This document shows positions 1 to 8,224 of a stretch of DNA of 44,641 nucleotides, piece after piece. Position 1 is the stretch's first letter. Each line of letters starts with the position of its first letter. Position numbers and translations under genes: made by a program. The stretch is from Streptomyces thermodiastaticus (lineage in GTDB: Bacteria > Actinomycetota > Actinomycetes > Streptomycetales > Streptomycetaceae): assembly GCF_014656135.1 (NCBI RefSeq), contig NZ_BNBV01000039.1, positions 1 to 44,641 on the forward strand. Reading direction: 5' to 3'. The notes under the pieces are model-generated. The model had not been told where the DNA came from. It saw nothing but the letters and a program-made list of their open reading frames with translations, and made no database searches.

Positions 1-801
1 CCGGCCGGACGGCGGGCCGCCGCGCACGGCGACGCGCGGCGGGCCGCGGCGGAGCGGCGGCTGGCGGCGCCCGGACGGCGGCTGCTCGCCTTCGACGGAC
101 GCGGCCCCGGCCTGGTCACGGAGGTGTTCGGCGACCTGACGCGCGCGGACCGCGTGGCCGTCCTGGTGCCCGGCTCGGACACCTCCCTCGACACCTACGA
201 CCGCTTCCGCGCGGACGCCTCGGCGCTGTCCGCCGGACTGGCCCGCCACGCCCCGGGCCGCACCGCCGTCGTGGCCTGGCTCGGCTACCGCACCCCCGGC
301 ACCGTCAGCACCACCGTGCTGACCACGGGCCGCGCCGAACAGGCGGCCCCCCGCCTGCGGCGGACGGTGCACGAACTGCGGGGCCTGCTGGGCGGCACCG
401 CGCGTCTCACCCTGGTGTGCCACTCCTACGGCTCGGTGGTGTGCGGCCGGGCCGCCGCCCGTCTGCCCGTGGACGACATCGTGCTCGTCGGCAGCCCCGG
501 CACCGGCGCCGGCAGCGTGGCCGGGCTGCACACCCCGGCCCGCGTCTGGGCCGGCCGCACCTCGGGCGACTGGGTGGCCCATGTGCCGCATGTGCGGGCC
601 GCGCTGCTGGGCACCACGGTCGGTTTCGGCACCGACCCGATGGATCCGGCGTTCGGTGCGCGTACCTTCCCGGCCGGACCCGGCGGCCACAGCTCCTACT
701 TCACCCCCGGCTCCGCCTGCCTGGCCCACCTGGCCGGCATCGTCCTGGGCACGGAGCCCACGGCGCCCGGCGCGGCCGGGGAGGAAGGAGGGGCGCGGTG
801 A
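1..801 (+). CDS. Alpha/beta hydrolase, DUF1023-like, 5' end outside window
   Basis: The frame is open from the first base, so the protein starts upstream; the first in-window candidate start is GTG at 124, but sensible protein precedes it. The visible part runs RVAVLVPGSDTSLDTYDRF, the typical opening of actinobacterial DUF1023 alpha/beta hydrolases. A nucleophile elbow HSYGS follows (Ser near base 430), and a late GGHSSYF probably gives the catalytic histidine. The substrate is unknown. The stop overlaps the GTG of the acyltransferase gene by four bases, so the two are translationally coupled. Family call is good; function is only at the level of serine hydrolase. Confidence 0.8.
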   Translation, partial: PAGRRAAAHGDARRAAAERRLAAPGRRLLAFDGRGPGLVTEVFGDLTRADRVAVLVPGSDTSLDTYDRFRADASALSAGLARHAPGRTAVVAWLGYRTPGTVSTTVLTTGRAEQAAPRLRRTVHELRGLLGGTARLTLVCHSYGSVVCGRAAARLPVDDIVLVGSPGTGAGSVAGLHTPARVWAGRTSGDWVAHVPHVRAALLGTTVGFGTDPMDPAFGARTFPAGPGGHSSYFTPGSACLAHLAGIVLGTEPTAPGAAGEEGGAR

Positions 802-2075
802 CCGGGCGGATGCTCGACACACCTCGCCCGGCAGCGCCCGCCGCGCCCCGGCCCGCCCGCAGCCGGCGGCCCCGCACGCCGCCGCTGCCGAGCCTGCCGG
901 CCCGGGTGGGCGCCGCAGCCCGGCGGCTGCACGCCGCGACCCCGCCCGAGCGGGACCGCGCGGTCGACGCGCTGCGGGCGTGGGCCATCCTCGGTGTGGT
1001 GCTGGGCCACTGGCTGGTCACGGCGCTGGTCGTGCCGGACGGCTCGCGTCCCGTGCTGCACACCGCGAGCCCCCTGCAGTACCTGCCCGGCCTGGCGCCC
1101 ATCTCCTGGGTGTTCCAGACCCTCGCGGTGTTCTTCCTGGTCAGCGGTCATGTCACCACCCGCGGTCGGCTGTCGGCGCAGGCCCGCGGAGTCGGTTACG
1201 GGCCGTGGCTGCGCCGGCGGCTCTCCCGGCTGTTCCGGCCGGTCGCCGCCGTCCTCGTCCTGTGGGCGGTCGTGGCGGTGGCTCTGCTGCTGGGCGGCGC
1301 GGATCCGGGCACGGTGCGCACCCTGGTCAAGCTGGCCCTGTCCCCGCTGTGGTTTCTGCTGGTCCTCGCCGCGCTGACGGCCGCGACACCGCTGCTGACC
1401 CGGCTGCACCCGGTGTGGCCGCTGGCCGTCGTGCTGCATGTGGACCTGCTGCGGTTCGGGTTCGGCGCTCCCGGCCGGCTCGGCTGGATCAACCTGCCCG
1501 CCGGCTGGCTGGTGCCGTTCACCCTCGGCGCCGCCTGGACCCGCGGGGAACTGTGCGGCCGCCGCGCGGGCTGGGCGCTGCTGGCCGGCGGTGCGGCGGC
1601 CACCGCGGGGCTCGTCGTCCTGGCCGGCTACCCGGCGTCGATGGTCGGCGTCCCGGGCGCGACGGTCTCCAACCTGAACCCGCCGACGCTGGCCGCCGTC
1701 ACCTTCGGCCTGGCCCAGTGCGGCCTGGCCCTGCTGCTGCGCGAGCCGCTGCGCCGCGCGATGCGCCGCCCGCTCGCCTGGGCGGCCGTGGCCCTGGCCA
1801 ACCTGTCCGCGATGACGGTGTTCCTGTGGCACCAGACGGCGCTGATGGCGACCACCGCCACCGGTCTGCTCGCCGGCCGCCTGCCCGGCCTGCACACCCT
1901 GCCCGACCGTCCGGGCTGGCTGGCGGCCCGCCTGGCCTGGCTGCCGGTGTTCGCCCTCGCCCTGACGGTGTGCTGGGCGGCCTTCCACGGCTGGGAGCGC
2001 ACCGCCGGCCGGCGCGAGAGGCGGGCGGCGCACCCGGGTGCGGACGACGCCTCACACCCTAGGGTGGACGGGTGA
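798..2075 (+). CDS. Membrane acyltransferase, acyltransferase-3 family
   Basis: Protein of 425 residues. After a Pro/Arg-rich cytoplasmic N-terminus (about 55 residues) comes RDRAVDALRAWAILGVVLGH, the usual first helix of acyltransferase-3 (OafA/YrhL-like) proteins with its catalytic His. About ten hydrophobic segments follow, then a short charged tail. Such enzymes acylate surface glycans, lipids or secondary metabolites at the membrane; the substrate cannot be read here. GTG at 798 is chosen because a strong GGAAGGAGG lies just upstream and it overlaps the hydrolase stop as GTGA. Longer upstream frames are shadow sequence inside the hydrolase. Confidence 0.85.
   Translation: MTGRMLDTPRPAAPAAPRPARSRRPRTPPLPSLPARVGAAARRLHAATPPERDRAVDALRAWAILGVVLGHWLVTALVVPDGSRPVLHTASPLQYLPGLAPISWVFQTLAVFFLVSGHVTTRGRLSAQARGVGYGPWLRRRLSRLFRPVAAVLVLWAVVAVALLLGGADPGTVRTLVKLALSPLWFLLVLAALTAATPLLTRLHPVWPLAVVLHVDLLRFGFGAPGRLGWINLPAGWLVPFTLGAAWTRGELCGRRAGWALLAGGAAATAGLVVLAGYPASMVGVPGATVSNLNPPTLAAVTFGLAQCGLALLLREPLRRAMRRPLAWAAVALANLSAMTVFLWHQTALMATTATGLLAGRLPGLHTLPDRPGWLAARLAWLPVFALALTVCWAAFHGWERTAGRRERRAAHPGADDASHPRVDG
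2060..2065 (+). promoter_or_regulatory. Candidate -10 (TAGGGT) for the two-component operon
   Basis: TAGGGT fits the actinomycete TAnnnT -10 pattern and ends 6 bases before GTG 2072. That would give a leaderless or nearly leaderless mRNA for the kinase. It lies inside the 3' end of the acyltransferase gene. No convincing -35 is visible. Confidence 0.3.
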
Positions 2076-3556
2076 TGTCGAGGGGAGACGCCGTCCTGCG
2101 CGGGCTGCGGACGCTGCGGGACGACCTGTGCACCGTGCGGCCCGATCCCCTGCCTGTCACGGGACGGCTGCGCCGGCTGCCCCATGTGGTGGTGTGTGTG
2201 GCCGCGTTCGGTGTCTTCGTCGGCGGTCTGTCGTACCAGCTGAACGCCGGGCAGGTGGTCTTCCAGTACGCCTTCCCGCTCGCGCTGGGCCAGGCCGGAG
2301 CCGTGGTGCTGGCCCTGCGGCGGCCGGTCGCGGCGTGGTGGCTGTCCCTGGCCGCGGCGGCGCTGCTGGCAGTCACCGTCCGGCCCTTGCTGGCGGGCGG
2401 GCGGGTGGACACGTTCCAGTGGCCGTGGACCGCGGCGGGGCTCATCGGTCACCTGTTCGTCCTGCTGCTGCTCGCCCTGCGGGTGCGCACCCGTGTCGCG
2501 CTGGAGGCGCTGGCGCTGACCGTGCTGGTCACCTATGTCCTGCAGGTGCCGGTGGGCGCGGTGAACCACGAGTCCACCGCCGTGGTCACCATGGCCCTGT
2601 CCACGGTCGTGGTGGTTCTGGGCATCGCCCTGCGCGGGCGCCGCGAGGCCCGTGCGGAACTGGTGCAGCAGACCTCGCTCACCGCCGAGGAGCGGGCCCG
2701 CCGCACCCTGCTGGAGGAACGCAGCCGCATCGCCCGCGAACTGCACGACGTGGTCGCCCACCACATGTCGGTCATCTCCATCCAGGCGCAGGTGGCCGAG
2801 CATCTGACGAAGAACCCGCCGGAGAAGCTCAAGGAGAACCTGGCCGGCATCCGGCAGAACGCGCTGGAGGCGCTCACCGAACTGCGCCGGGTGCTCGCCG
2901 TGCTGCGCTCCGCCGGTCCCGACGACCCCTACGGCCTCGGGGAGCCGGGCACCGCCGCCGCCCCGCAGGCCCCGCAGCCCACCCTCGGCCGGCTCGGCGC
3001 CCTGGTGGAGAACACCCGCGCCGCCGGACTCGCCGTGACCCTGGAGGTGCAGGACGAACGGCGCACCGCCCGGACCTATCCGCCCGGCGTGGAGCTGTCG
3101 GCGTACCGCATCGTGCAGGAGGCGCTGAGCAACGCCCTGCGGCACGCCCCCGGTTCGACGGTCCGTGTCGAGGTCGTCCACGTCGCCGAGGGCCTGCGCC
3201 TGCACATCGTCAACTCCGCGCCGCGTAAGGCCGCCCCGCCCTCGCCGGGCGCCGGGCACGGACTGCTGGGCATGCGGGAGCGGGCGGCCATGCTCGGCGG
3301 GCAGGTCACGGCCGCCCGCACCGCGCACGGGGGGTTCGCCGTCTCCGCGTTCCTGCCCCGTGACGGCGGCGTCTCACTCGACGGCCCGCTGCTGCCCGCC
3401 CCGCGCATCGAGCACGACGACCCGGACGGCCTGCCCGTGGTCCGCCTGCACCCGTCGGCCGCCCCCTCGGCACCCGAGAACGCGCCGGGGACCGGTTCAC
3501 CGCACCCGTCGGACCCACCGCACCCACCGCACGCGACAGAAGAAGGAAGGTCATGA
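2072..3556 (+). CDS. Two-component sensor histidine kinase, NarL/DesK type
   Basis: Protein of 494 residues (493 if ATG 2075 is used). Four to five membrane segments occupy residues 35-188. A HisKA_3 dimerisation domain follows with RIARELHDVVAHHMS, phospho-acceptor His225. A HATPase domain has the N-box-like IVQEALSNALRHA and a G-box GHGLLGMRERAAMLGG. The C-terminal 60 residues are Pro/Ser-rich and probably disordered. The lack of a large external domain suggests sensing within or near the membrane. The stop overlaps the response-regulator ATG as ATGA, so they form a cognate pair. The signal is unknown. Confidence 0.93.
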   Translation: MMSRGDAVLRGLRTLRDDLCTVRPDPLPVTGRLRRLPHVVVCVAAFGVFVGGLSYQLNAGQVVFQYAFPLALGQAGAVVLALRRPVAAWWLSLAAAALLAVTVRPLLAGGRVDTFQWPWTAAGLIGHLFVLLLLALRVRTRVALEALALTVLVTYVLQVPVGAVNHESTAVVTMALSTVVVVLGIALRGRREARAELVQQTSLTAEERARRTLLEERSRIARELHDVVAHHMSVISIQAQVAEHLTKNPPEKLKENLAGIRQNALEALTELRRVLAVLRSAGPDDPYGLGEPGTAAAPQAPQPTLGRLGALVENTRAAGLAVTLEVQDERRTARTYPPGVELSAYRIVQEALSNALRHAPGSTVRVEVVHVAEGLRLHIVNSAPRKAAPPSPGAGHGLLGMRERAAMLGGQVTAARTAHGGFAVSAFLPRDGGVSLDGPLLPAPRIEHDDPDGLPVVRLHPSAAPSAPENAPGTGSPHPSDPPHPPHATEEGRS

Positions 3557-4227
3557 CGAGCGGCAGCATCCGCGTACTGATCGCCGACGACCAGCAGATG
3601 GTCCGGGAGGGGTTCGGCGTCCTGCTCGACGCCCGGCCGGACATCGAGGTGGTCGGGCAGGCGGTGGACGGCCTGGACGCGGTCGCCAAGGTCGCCGAAC
3701 TCACCCCGGACGTGGTCCTGATGGACATCCGCATGCCCCAGCTCAGCGGCATCGAGGCCACCCGCCGGATCACCGCCGGCACACCCGGCACCAAGGTGCT
3801 GGTGCTGACCACGTTCGACCTCGACGAGTACGTGTACGAGGCGCTGCGGGCCGGGGCGTCCGGGTTCCTGCTGAAGGACGCCTCCGCCGACCGGCTGGCC
3901 GAGGCGGTGCGGGTCGTCGCGGCCGGTGACGCGCTGCTGGCGCCGGGCGTCACCCGCCGGCTGATCGCCGAGTTCTCCCGGATGGACAACCGGCCCCGCT
4001 CCCCGCTCAAGAAACGTGTCGGCGAACTGACCGAGCGGGAGACGGAGGTGCTCGCGCTGATCGCCCAGGGACTGTCCAACGCGGAGATCGCCGAGCGGCT
4101 GGTCGTCGCCGAGCAGACGGTGAAGTCCCATGTGAGCCGGATCCTGACGAAACTGGGGCTGCGCGACCGCACCCAGGCCGCGGTCTTCGCCTACGAGTGC
4201 GGCCTCGTCCGTCCCTCGGGGTACTGA
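3553..4227 (+). CDS. Response regulator, NarL/LuxR family
   Basis: Protein of 224 residues. Receiver domain residues 6-122 with acidic pocket ADDQQMV, phospho-acceptor Asp58 in VVLMDIRMP, and the switch Lys in FLLKDAS. The C-terminal LuxR-type helix-turn-helix starts LTERETEVLALIAQGLSNAE and includes TVKSHVSRIL. A GAAGGAAGG Shine-Dalgarno sequence precedes the ATG, which overlaps the kinase stop. The histidine kinase just upstream is its partner. Target genes cannot be told; the next gene (P450) has its own promoter candidate. Confidence 0.95.
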   Translation: MTSGSIRVLIADDQQMVREGFGVLLDARPDIEVVGQAVDGLDAVAKVAELTPDVVLMDIRMPQLSGIEATRRITAGTPGTKVLVLTTFDLDEYVYEALRAGASGFLLKDASADRLAEAVRVVAAGDALLAPGVTRRLIAEFSRMDNRPRSPLKKRVGELTERETEVLALIAQGLSNAEIAERLVVAEQTVKSHVSRILTKLGLRDRTQAAVFAYECGLVRPSGY

Positions 4228-4314
4228 GGTCCCGGCGGGGCGGGGTACCGGCGTTCCGCCGGGCTGATGCGCGCACCGGCCGCACACTCCCTGGTCCGCG
4301 ACCGGCCGGCGGGC

Positions 4315-4320
4315 TAGCGT
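4315..4320 (+). promoter_or_regulatory. Candidate -10 (TAGCGT) of a leaderless P450 transcript
   Basis: TAGCGT (TAnnnT pattern) ends 7 bases before the P450 ATG at 4328. No Shine-Dalgarno precedes that ATG, so transcription probably starts at or beside the start codon. The rest of the 100-base gap (4228-4327) shows nothing clear. Confidence 0.4.
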
Positions 4321-4327
4321 CCCGGGC

Positions 4328-5548
4328 ATGGCTGCTGTCCGCGACCTCCCGTTCGACCCCTGGGACCCGGCGTTCCTCGCCGACCCCTACCCCGCCTACG
4401 CCGAGCTGCGCGCCCGCGGGCGGGTGCTGTACTACGAGCCGAGCAATCAGTGGCTCGTGCCGCACCACGCGGACGTGTCGGCGCTGCTGCGCGACCGGCG
4501 GCTGGGCCGCACCTACACCCACCGGTTCACCCACGAGGAGTTCGGGCGTACCCCGCCCCCGCCGGAGCACGAGCCGTTCCACACCCTCAACGACCACGGG
4601 ATGCTGGACCTGGAGCCGCCGGACCACACCCGGATCCGGCGGCTGGTGTCCAAGGCGTTCACCCCGCGCACGGTGGAGCGGCTGCGGCCGTATGTGCACC
4701 GCCTGGCCGGCGAGCTGGCCGACGGCCTGGTGCGCGACGGGGGCGGCGACCTGCTGACGGATGTCGCCGAACCGCTGCCGGTCGCGGTGATCGCCGAGAT
4801 GCTGGGCATCCCCGAGGCGGACCGCGCACAGCTGCGGCCCTGGTCGGCGGCCATCTGCGGGATGTACGAGCTGAACCCCACGCCGCGGGCGGCCGAGGCG
4901 GCGGTGCGGGCGTCGGTGGAGTTCTCCGAGTATCTGCGCGGGCTGATCGCCGAGCGCCGCAAGGCCCCGGGCGACGACCTGGTCTCCGGGCTGATCGCGG
5001 CCCACGACGAGGGCGACCGGCTCACCGAGCAGGAGATGATCTCCACGGCGGTGCTGCTGCTCAACGCGGGCCACGAGGCCACCGTGAATGCCACGGGCAA
5101 CGGCTGGTGGGCGCTGTTCCGCAACCCCGCCCAGCTGGCCGCGCTCCGCGCCGACCACGGCCTGGTCCCCTCGGCCGTGGAGGAGCTGCTGCGCTACGAC
5201 ACCCCGCTGCAGCTGTTCGAGCGGTGGGTCCTGGACGAGATCGAGATCGACGGCACGACGATCCCGCGGGGCGCGGAGCTGGCCCTGCTGTTCGGGTCCG
5301 CCAACCACGACCCGGCGGTCTTCGCCGAACCCGAGCGCCTGGACCTCGCCCGCCGCGACAACCCGCACATCTCCTTCAGCGCCGGCATCCACTACTGCAT
5401 CGGCGCCCCGCTGGCCCGCATGGAACTGGCGGCCTCCCTGACGGCCCTGCTGCGCAAGGCCCCGGTCCTGCGCCTGGCGGCGGAGCCGGAACGCACGCCG
5501 AACTTCGTGATCAGGGGACTCAAGGGGCTGAGCGTGGAGGTGGGGTGA
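4328..5548 (+). CDS. Cytochrome P450
   Basis: Protein of 406 residues, normal for a soluble bacterial P450. The heme-binding loop is FSAGIHYCIGAPLARMEL with ligand Cys357. The K-helix ExxR is in VEELLRYD and the I-helix is LLLNAGHEATVNATG. In the I-helix the usual acid-Thr pair (AGxET) reads E-A-T, with Ala at the Thr position, as in the CYP107A1 (P450eryF) type. It is a heme monooxygenase needing ferredoxin and reductase partners, none of which are in this window. No biosynthetic cluster surrounds it. Substrate unknown; resemblance to CYP107-type enzymes is inference. Confidence 0.93.
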   Translation: MAAVRDLPFDPWDPAFLADPYPAYAELRARGRVLYYEPSNQWLVPHHADVSALLRDRRLGRTYTHRFTHEEFGRTPPPPEHEPFHTLNDHGMLDLEPPDHTRIRRLVSKAFTPRTVERLRPYVHRLAGELADGLVRDGGGDLLTDVAEPLPVAVIAEMLGIPEADRAQLRPWSAAICGMYELNPTPRAAEAAVRASVEFSEYLRGLIAERRKAPGDDLVSGLIAAHDEGDRLTEQEMISTAVLLLNAGHEATVNATGNGWWALFRNPAQLAALRADHGLVPSAVEELLRYDTPLQLFERWVLDEIEIDGTTIPRGAELALLFGSANHDPAVFAEPERLDLARRDNPHISFSAGIHYCIGAPLARMELAASLTALLRKAPVLRLAAEPERTPNFVIRGLKGLSVEVG

Positions 5549-5588
5549 CCGCCGGGCGCCCGGCCCCGCACTCCCCGGTGCACGGCGC

Positions 5589-6491
5589 TCACCCCGGCGC
5601 GGACTGTGGCACCACCAGCGCCCAGGCGTCCCGGCGCACGGTCCACGTCCGGGTCCGTACCGGGCCCGACACCTCCGTGTCCGCCCGGTAGCGGAAGTGC
5701 GCGCCGGAGACGGTCACCGTGCGGCCCTCGGCCAGCAGCGGTGAGGCCTGGGCGCCGGGCCCGGGCAGCGGCCGCACCCGAACCCGCGCTTGCCCCTCGG
5801 CGCCGGGTGTGACGCAGACGGCCTCCACCGGCCGGTCCAGGTCGACGACCGTGACCCCGTCGACCTCCACCCGCAGGTGGACCGGCCGCCGTCCGGCGGC
5901 GCCCGCCGCCCGGGGCGGGCGGGCGACCAGGGTCCGCACCAGCGACTGGCAGGTGCGCAGCCAGTCCCGGCCCGCACCCGCAGCGGCCGGGACGGCGTCC
6001 GCCGCCGCGTCCGCCGGCCCGCCGCGCGCCCGGGCTGCCGCCGCCGGACGGTCGCCGGGCGGCGGGATGTGCAGCGCGCCCACCACCACCCCGTCGCTGT
6101 CGTCGACGAGCAGATCGCGCCGGCGGACCACCCCGTCGAGCACCGTCCGTGCCGCGGCCACCGGACCGGCCGGCACACCCAGCGAGTGGGCCAGGGACAT
6201 GACATCCCCGACCGGCACCACGGACAGCACGCAGTCCGCCAGCTCCCGCCGCCGGTGCAGCACCGACACCGCCCGCAGCAGCGCCCGGTCGTCGCCGACC
6301 ACGACCGGCCGGCGCGCTCCGCGCCGCGCCAGGGCGCGGTCGAACTCCTCCGCCTCCTCGGGCAGACACACCTTGGTGACGGCACCCGCACTGAGCACAT
6401 CTTTCGCGATCCGCACGGATTCCCCGTCGGTGCGCCGGGCGACCGGGTCGATGACCATCAGCAGCTGATCGGGCGTCGTGAAGGTCGCCAC
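5589..6491 (-). CDS. Diacylglycerol-kinase-like protein, probably catalytically degenerate
   Basis: Protein of 300 residues from GTG 6491, preceded by GAGGCAGGA. The N-terminal 140 residues have the layout of the DAGK/sphingosine kinase catalytic domain: LLMVIDPVAR, then a helix and strand, then VVVGDDRALLRAV where GGDGT is expected (residues 63-75), then VVPVGDVMSLAHSLGVP where P-x-GTGND is expected (91-107). The C-terminal half looks like the beta-sandwich half of this family. Both glycine-rich nucleotide loops are altered, so ATP binding and lipid phosphorylation look doubtful. It is divergent from purA, with 195 bases between starts. Confidence 0.7.
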   Translation of the reverse strand: MATFTTPDQLLMVIDPVARRTDGESVRIAKDVLSAGAVTKVCLPEEAEEFDRALARRGARRPVVVGDDRALLRAVSVLHRRRELADCVLSVVPVGDVMSLAHSLGVPAGPVAAARTVLDGVVRRRDLLVDDSDGVVVGALHIPPPGDRPAAAARARGGPADAAADAVPAAAGAGRDWLRTCQSLVRTLVARPPRAAGAAGRRPVHLRVEVDGVTVVDLDRPVEAVCVTPGAEGQARVRVRPLPGPGAQASPLLAEGRTVTVSGAHFRYRADTEVSGPVRTRTWTVRRDAWALVVPQSAPG

Positions 6492-6533
6492 CTCGGTCCT
6501 GCCTCGCTTCCTCGGGTAGCATCTTTGTGCAAG

Positions 6534-6561
6534 AGCCCCTTGCGCGATTGCGCCAGGGGCT
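6534..6561 (+). promoter_or_regulatory. GC-rich stem-loop in the purA upstream region
   Basis: AGCCCCT (6534-6540) pairs with AGGGGCT (6555-6561). An inner GCGC/GCGC pair surrounds a GATT loop, with one mismatch between the two helices. On the plus strand it is followed by TTCGTCTATT. It sits downstream of a possible -10 (TAGCAT, 6517-6522) and about 125 bases before the purA start. It may be a leader attenuator or mRNA-stability element of purA; this is inference from structure and place only. Confidence 0.4.
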
Positions 6562-6686
6562 TCGTCTATTCCGGGGCATCCGGTCCGACGGTTGCGCGGC
6601 CGACGTGGGTCGCGCGGTGTACGCGGCGGTGAACCCGCGTACGCCCCTGACCTTGGACATGCCCCGCCCGGAAGGGGTGTACGCGC

Positions 6687-7970
6687 GTGCCCGCACTTGT
6701 GCTGCTCGGTGCTCAGTGGGGTGACGAAGGCAAAGGAAAGGCCACCGACCTGCTCGGTGGTTCGGTGGACTATGTGGTGCGTTACCAGGGCGGCAACAAC
6801 GCCGGCCACACGGTGGTCGTCGGTGACCAGAAATACGCCCTGCACCTGCTGCCCTCCGGCATCCTGTCGCCCGGCTGTACGCCCGTCATCGGCAATGGCG
6901 TCGTCGTCGACCCGTCGGTCCTGCTTTCCGAGCTGAGCGGTCTGAACGAGCGCGGCGTCGACACGTCCAAGCTGCTGATCAGTGGAAACGCTCACATCAT
7001 CACGCCGTACAACGTCACCCTGGACAAGGTGACGGAACGCTTCCTCGGCAAGCGCAAGATCGGCACCACGGGCCGCGGCATCGGCCCGACCTACGCGGAC
7101 AAGATCAACCGTGTCGGCATCCGGGTGCAGGACCTGTACGACGAGTCGATCCTGACCCAGAAGGTCGAGGCGGCGCTCGACGTCAAGAACCAGATCCTCA
7201 CCAAGCTGTACAACCGGCGCGCCATCGCCGCCGGCCAGGTGGTCGAGGAGCTGCTCGGCCACGCCGAGAAGATCAAGCCCTACGTCGCCGACACCGCCCT
7301 GATCCTCAACCAGGCCCTGGACGAGAACAAGGTGGTCCTCTTCGAGGGCGGTCAGGGCACGCTGCTGGACATCGACCACGGCACGTACCCGTTCGTGACC
7401 TCGTCCAACCCGACCGCGGGCGGTGCCTGCACCGGCACCGGTGTCGGCCCGACGAAGATCAGCCGGGTGATCGGCATCCTCAAGGCCTACACCACCCGTG
7501 TCGGCGCCGGTCCCTTCCCGACCGAGCTGTTCGACGAGGACGGCGAGGCGCTGCGCCGGATCGGCGGCGAGCGGGGCGTGACCACCGGCCGCGACCGCCG
7601 CTGCGGCTGGTTCGACGCGGTGATCGCCCGCTACGCCACCCGGGTCAACGGCCTGACCGACTTCTTCCTCACCAAGCTGGACGTCCTCACCGGCTGGGAG
7701 CGCATCCCGGTGTGCGTGGCCTACGAGATCGACGGCAAGCGGGTCGAGGAGCTGCCCTACTCGCAGACCGACTTCCACCACGCCAAGCCCGTCTACGAGT
7801 ACCTGCCGGGCTGGCAGGAGGACATCACCAAGGCGAAGACCTTCTCCGACCTGCCGAAGAACGCCCAGGGCTACGTCAAGGCACTGGAGGAGATGTCCGG
7901 CGCCCCGATCTCCGCGATCGGTGTCGGCCCGGGCCGCGACGAGACGATCCAGATCAACTCCTTCCTCTGA
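6687..7970 (+). CDS. purA: Adenylosuccinate synthase
   Basis: Protein of 427 residues, full family length. It joins IMP and aspartate with GTP to form adenylosuccinate, the first committed step to AMP, in the cytosol. Seen: the P-loop-like QWGDEGKGK with catalytic Asp13, GGNNAGHTVV with catalytic His41, the GTTGRGIGPTYADK loop, FEGGQGTLLDIDHGTYP, and the base-recognition TKLDVLTGW. GTG 6687 is chosen because GGAAGGGG lies 10 bases upstream and the protein starts directly with the first strand (MPALVLLGAQWGDEG). It is monocistronic, ending at a strong hairpin at 8042-8077. Confidence 0.98.
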   Translation: MPALVLLGAQWGDEGKGKATDLLGGSVDYVVRYQGGNNAGHTVVVGDQKYALHLLPSGILSPGCTPVIGNGVVVDPSVLLSELSGLNERGVDTSKLLISGNAHIITPYNVTLDKVTERFLGKRKIGTTGRGIGPTYADKINRVGIRVQDLYDESILTQKVEAALDVKNQILTKLYNRRAIAAGQVVEELLGHAEKIKPYVADTALILNQALDENKVVLFEGGQGTLLDIDHGTYPFVTSSNPTAGGACTGTGVGPTKISRVIGILKAYTTRVGAGPFPTELFDEDGEALRRIGGERGVTTGRDRRCGWFDAVIARYATRVNGLTDFFLTKLDVLTGWERIPVCVAYEIDGKRVEELPYSQTDFHHAKPVYEYLPGWQEDITKAKTFSDLPKNAQGYVKALEEMSGAPISAIGVGPGRDETIQINSFL

Positions 7971-8041
7971 GGAGAGCACTCCCGCAGGCCCGGGCGTCCG
8001 GGTGTCCGAGGGCCCGAACGCCGGGAAGCGGGAGACCATGG

Positions 8042-8077
8042 CACACGGCCGGTGCGGTGATCCGCGCCGGCCGTGTG
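8042..8077. terminator. Strong hairpin terminator after purA
   Basis: A 16-bp stem (8042-8057 with 8062-8077), broken only by one G-T wobble, closes a TGAT loop. There is no T-run, as is common for Streptomyces terminators. It lies between convergent purA and the minus-strand gene ending at 8225, so it could serve both directions. Confidence 0.75.
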
Positions 8078-8080
8078 TGG

Positions 8081-8133
8081 TGTACGCGCGGGCGGAGGGC
8101 GGCTGCCTGTTGTGCGCGCGGGCGGAGGGCGGC
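8081..8133. repeat. Two direct repeats of 23 bp, 30-bp period
   Basis: Copy 1 (8081-8103) and copy 2 (8111-8133) differ at one base (TGTA versus TGTG at the left end) and contain GCGCGGGCGGAGGGCGGC. They lie in the 254-base gap between purA and the next minus-strand gene. No gene is supported in this gap. Confidence 0.6.
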
Positions 8134-8224
8134 GCCGGTTCCGCGTACGGGCAGGGAGAGCGGCCGCCCGTTCGGCGCGCGGCAGAAGGCGGAAGGCGCC
8201 CGCCGTGCCGGCGCGCTCGCGCGG

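Noticed and set aside
1..5548. Secondary-metabolite gene cluster
   Set aside because: P450 and acyltransferase are present, but there is no scaffold synthase, transporter or tailoring set.
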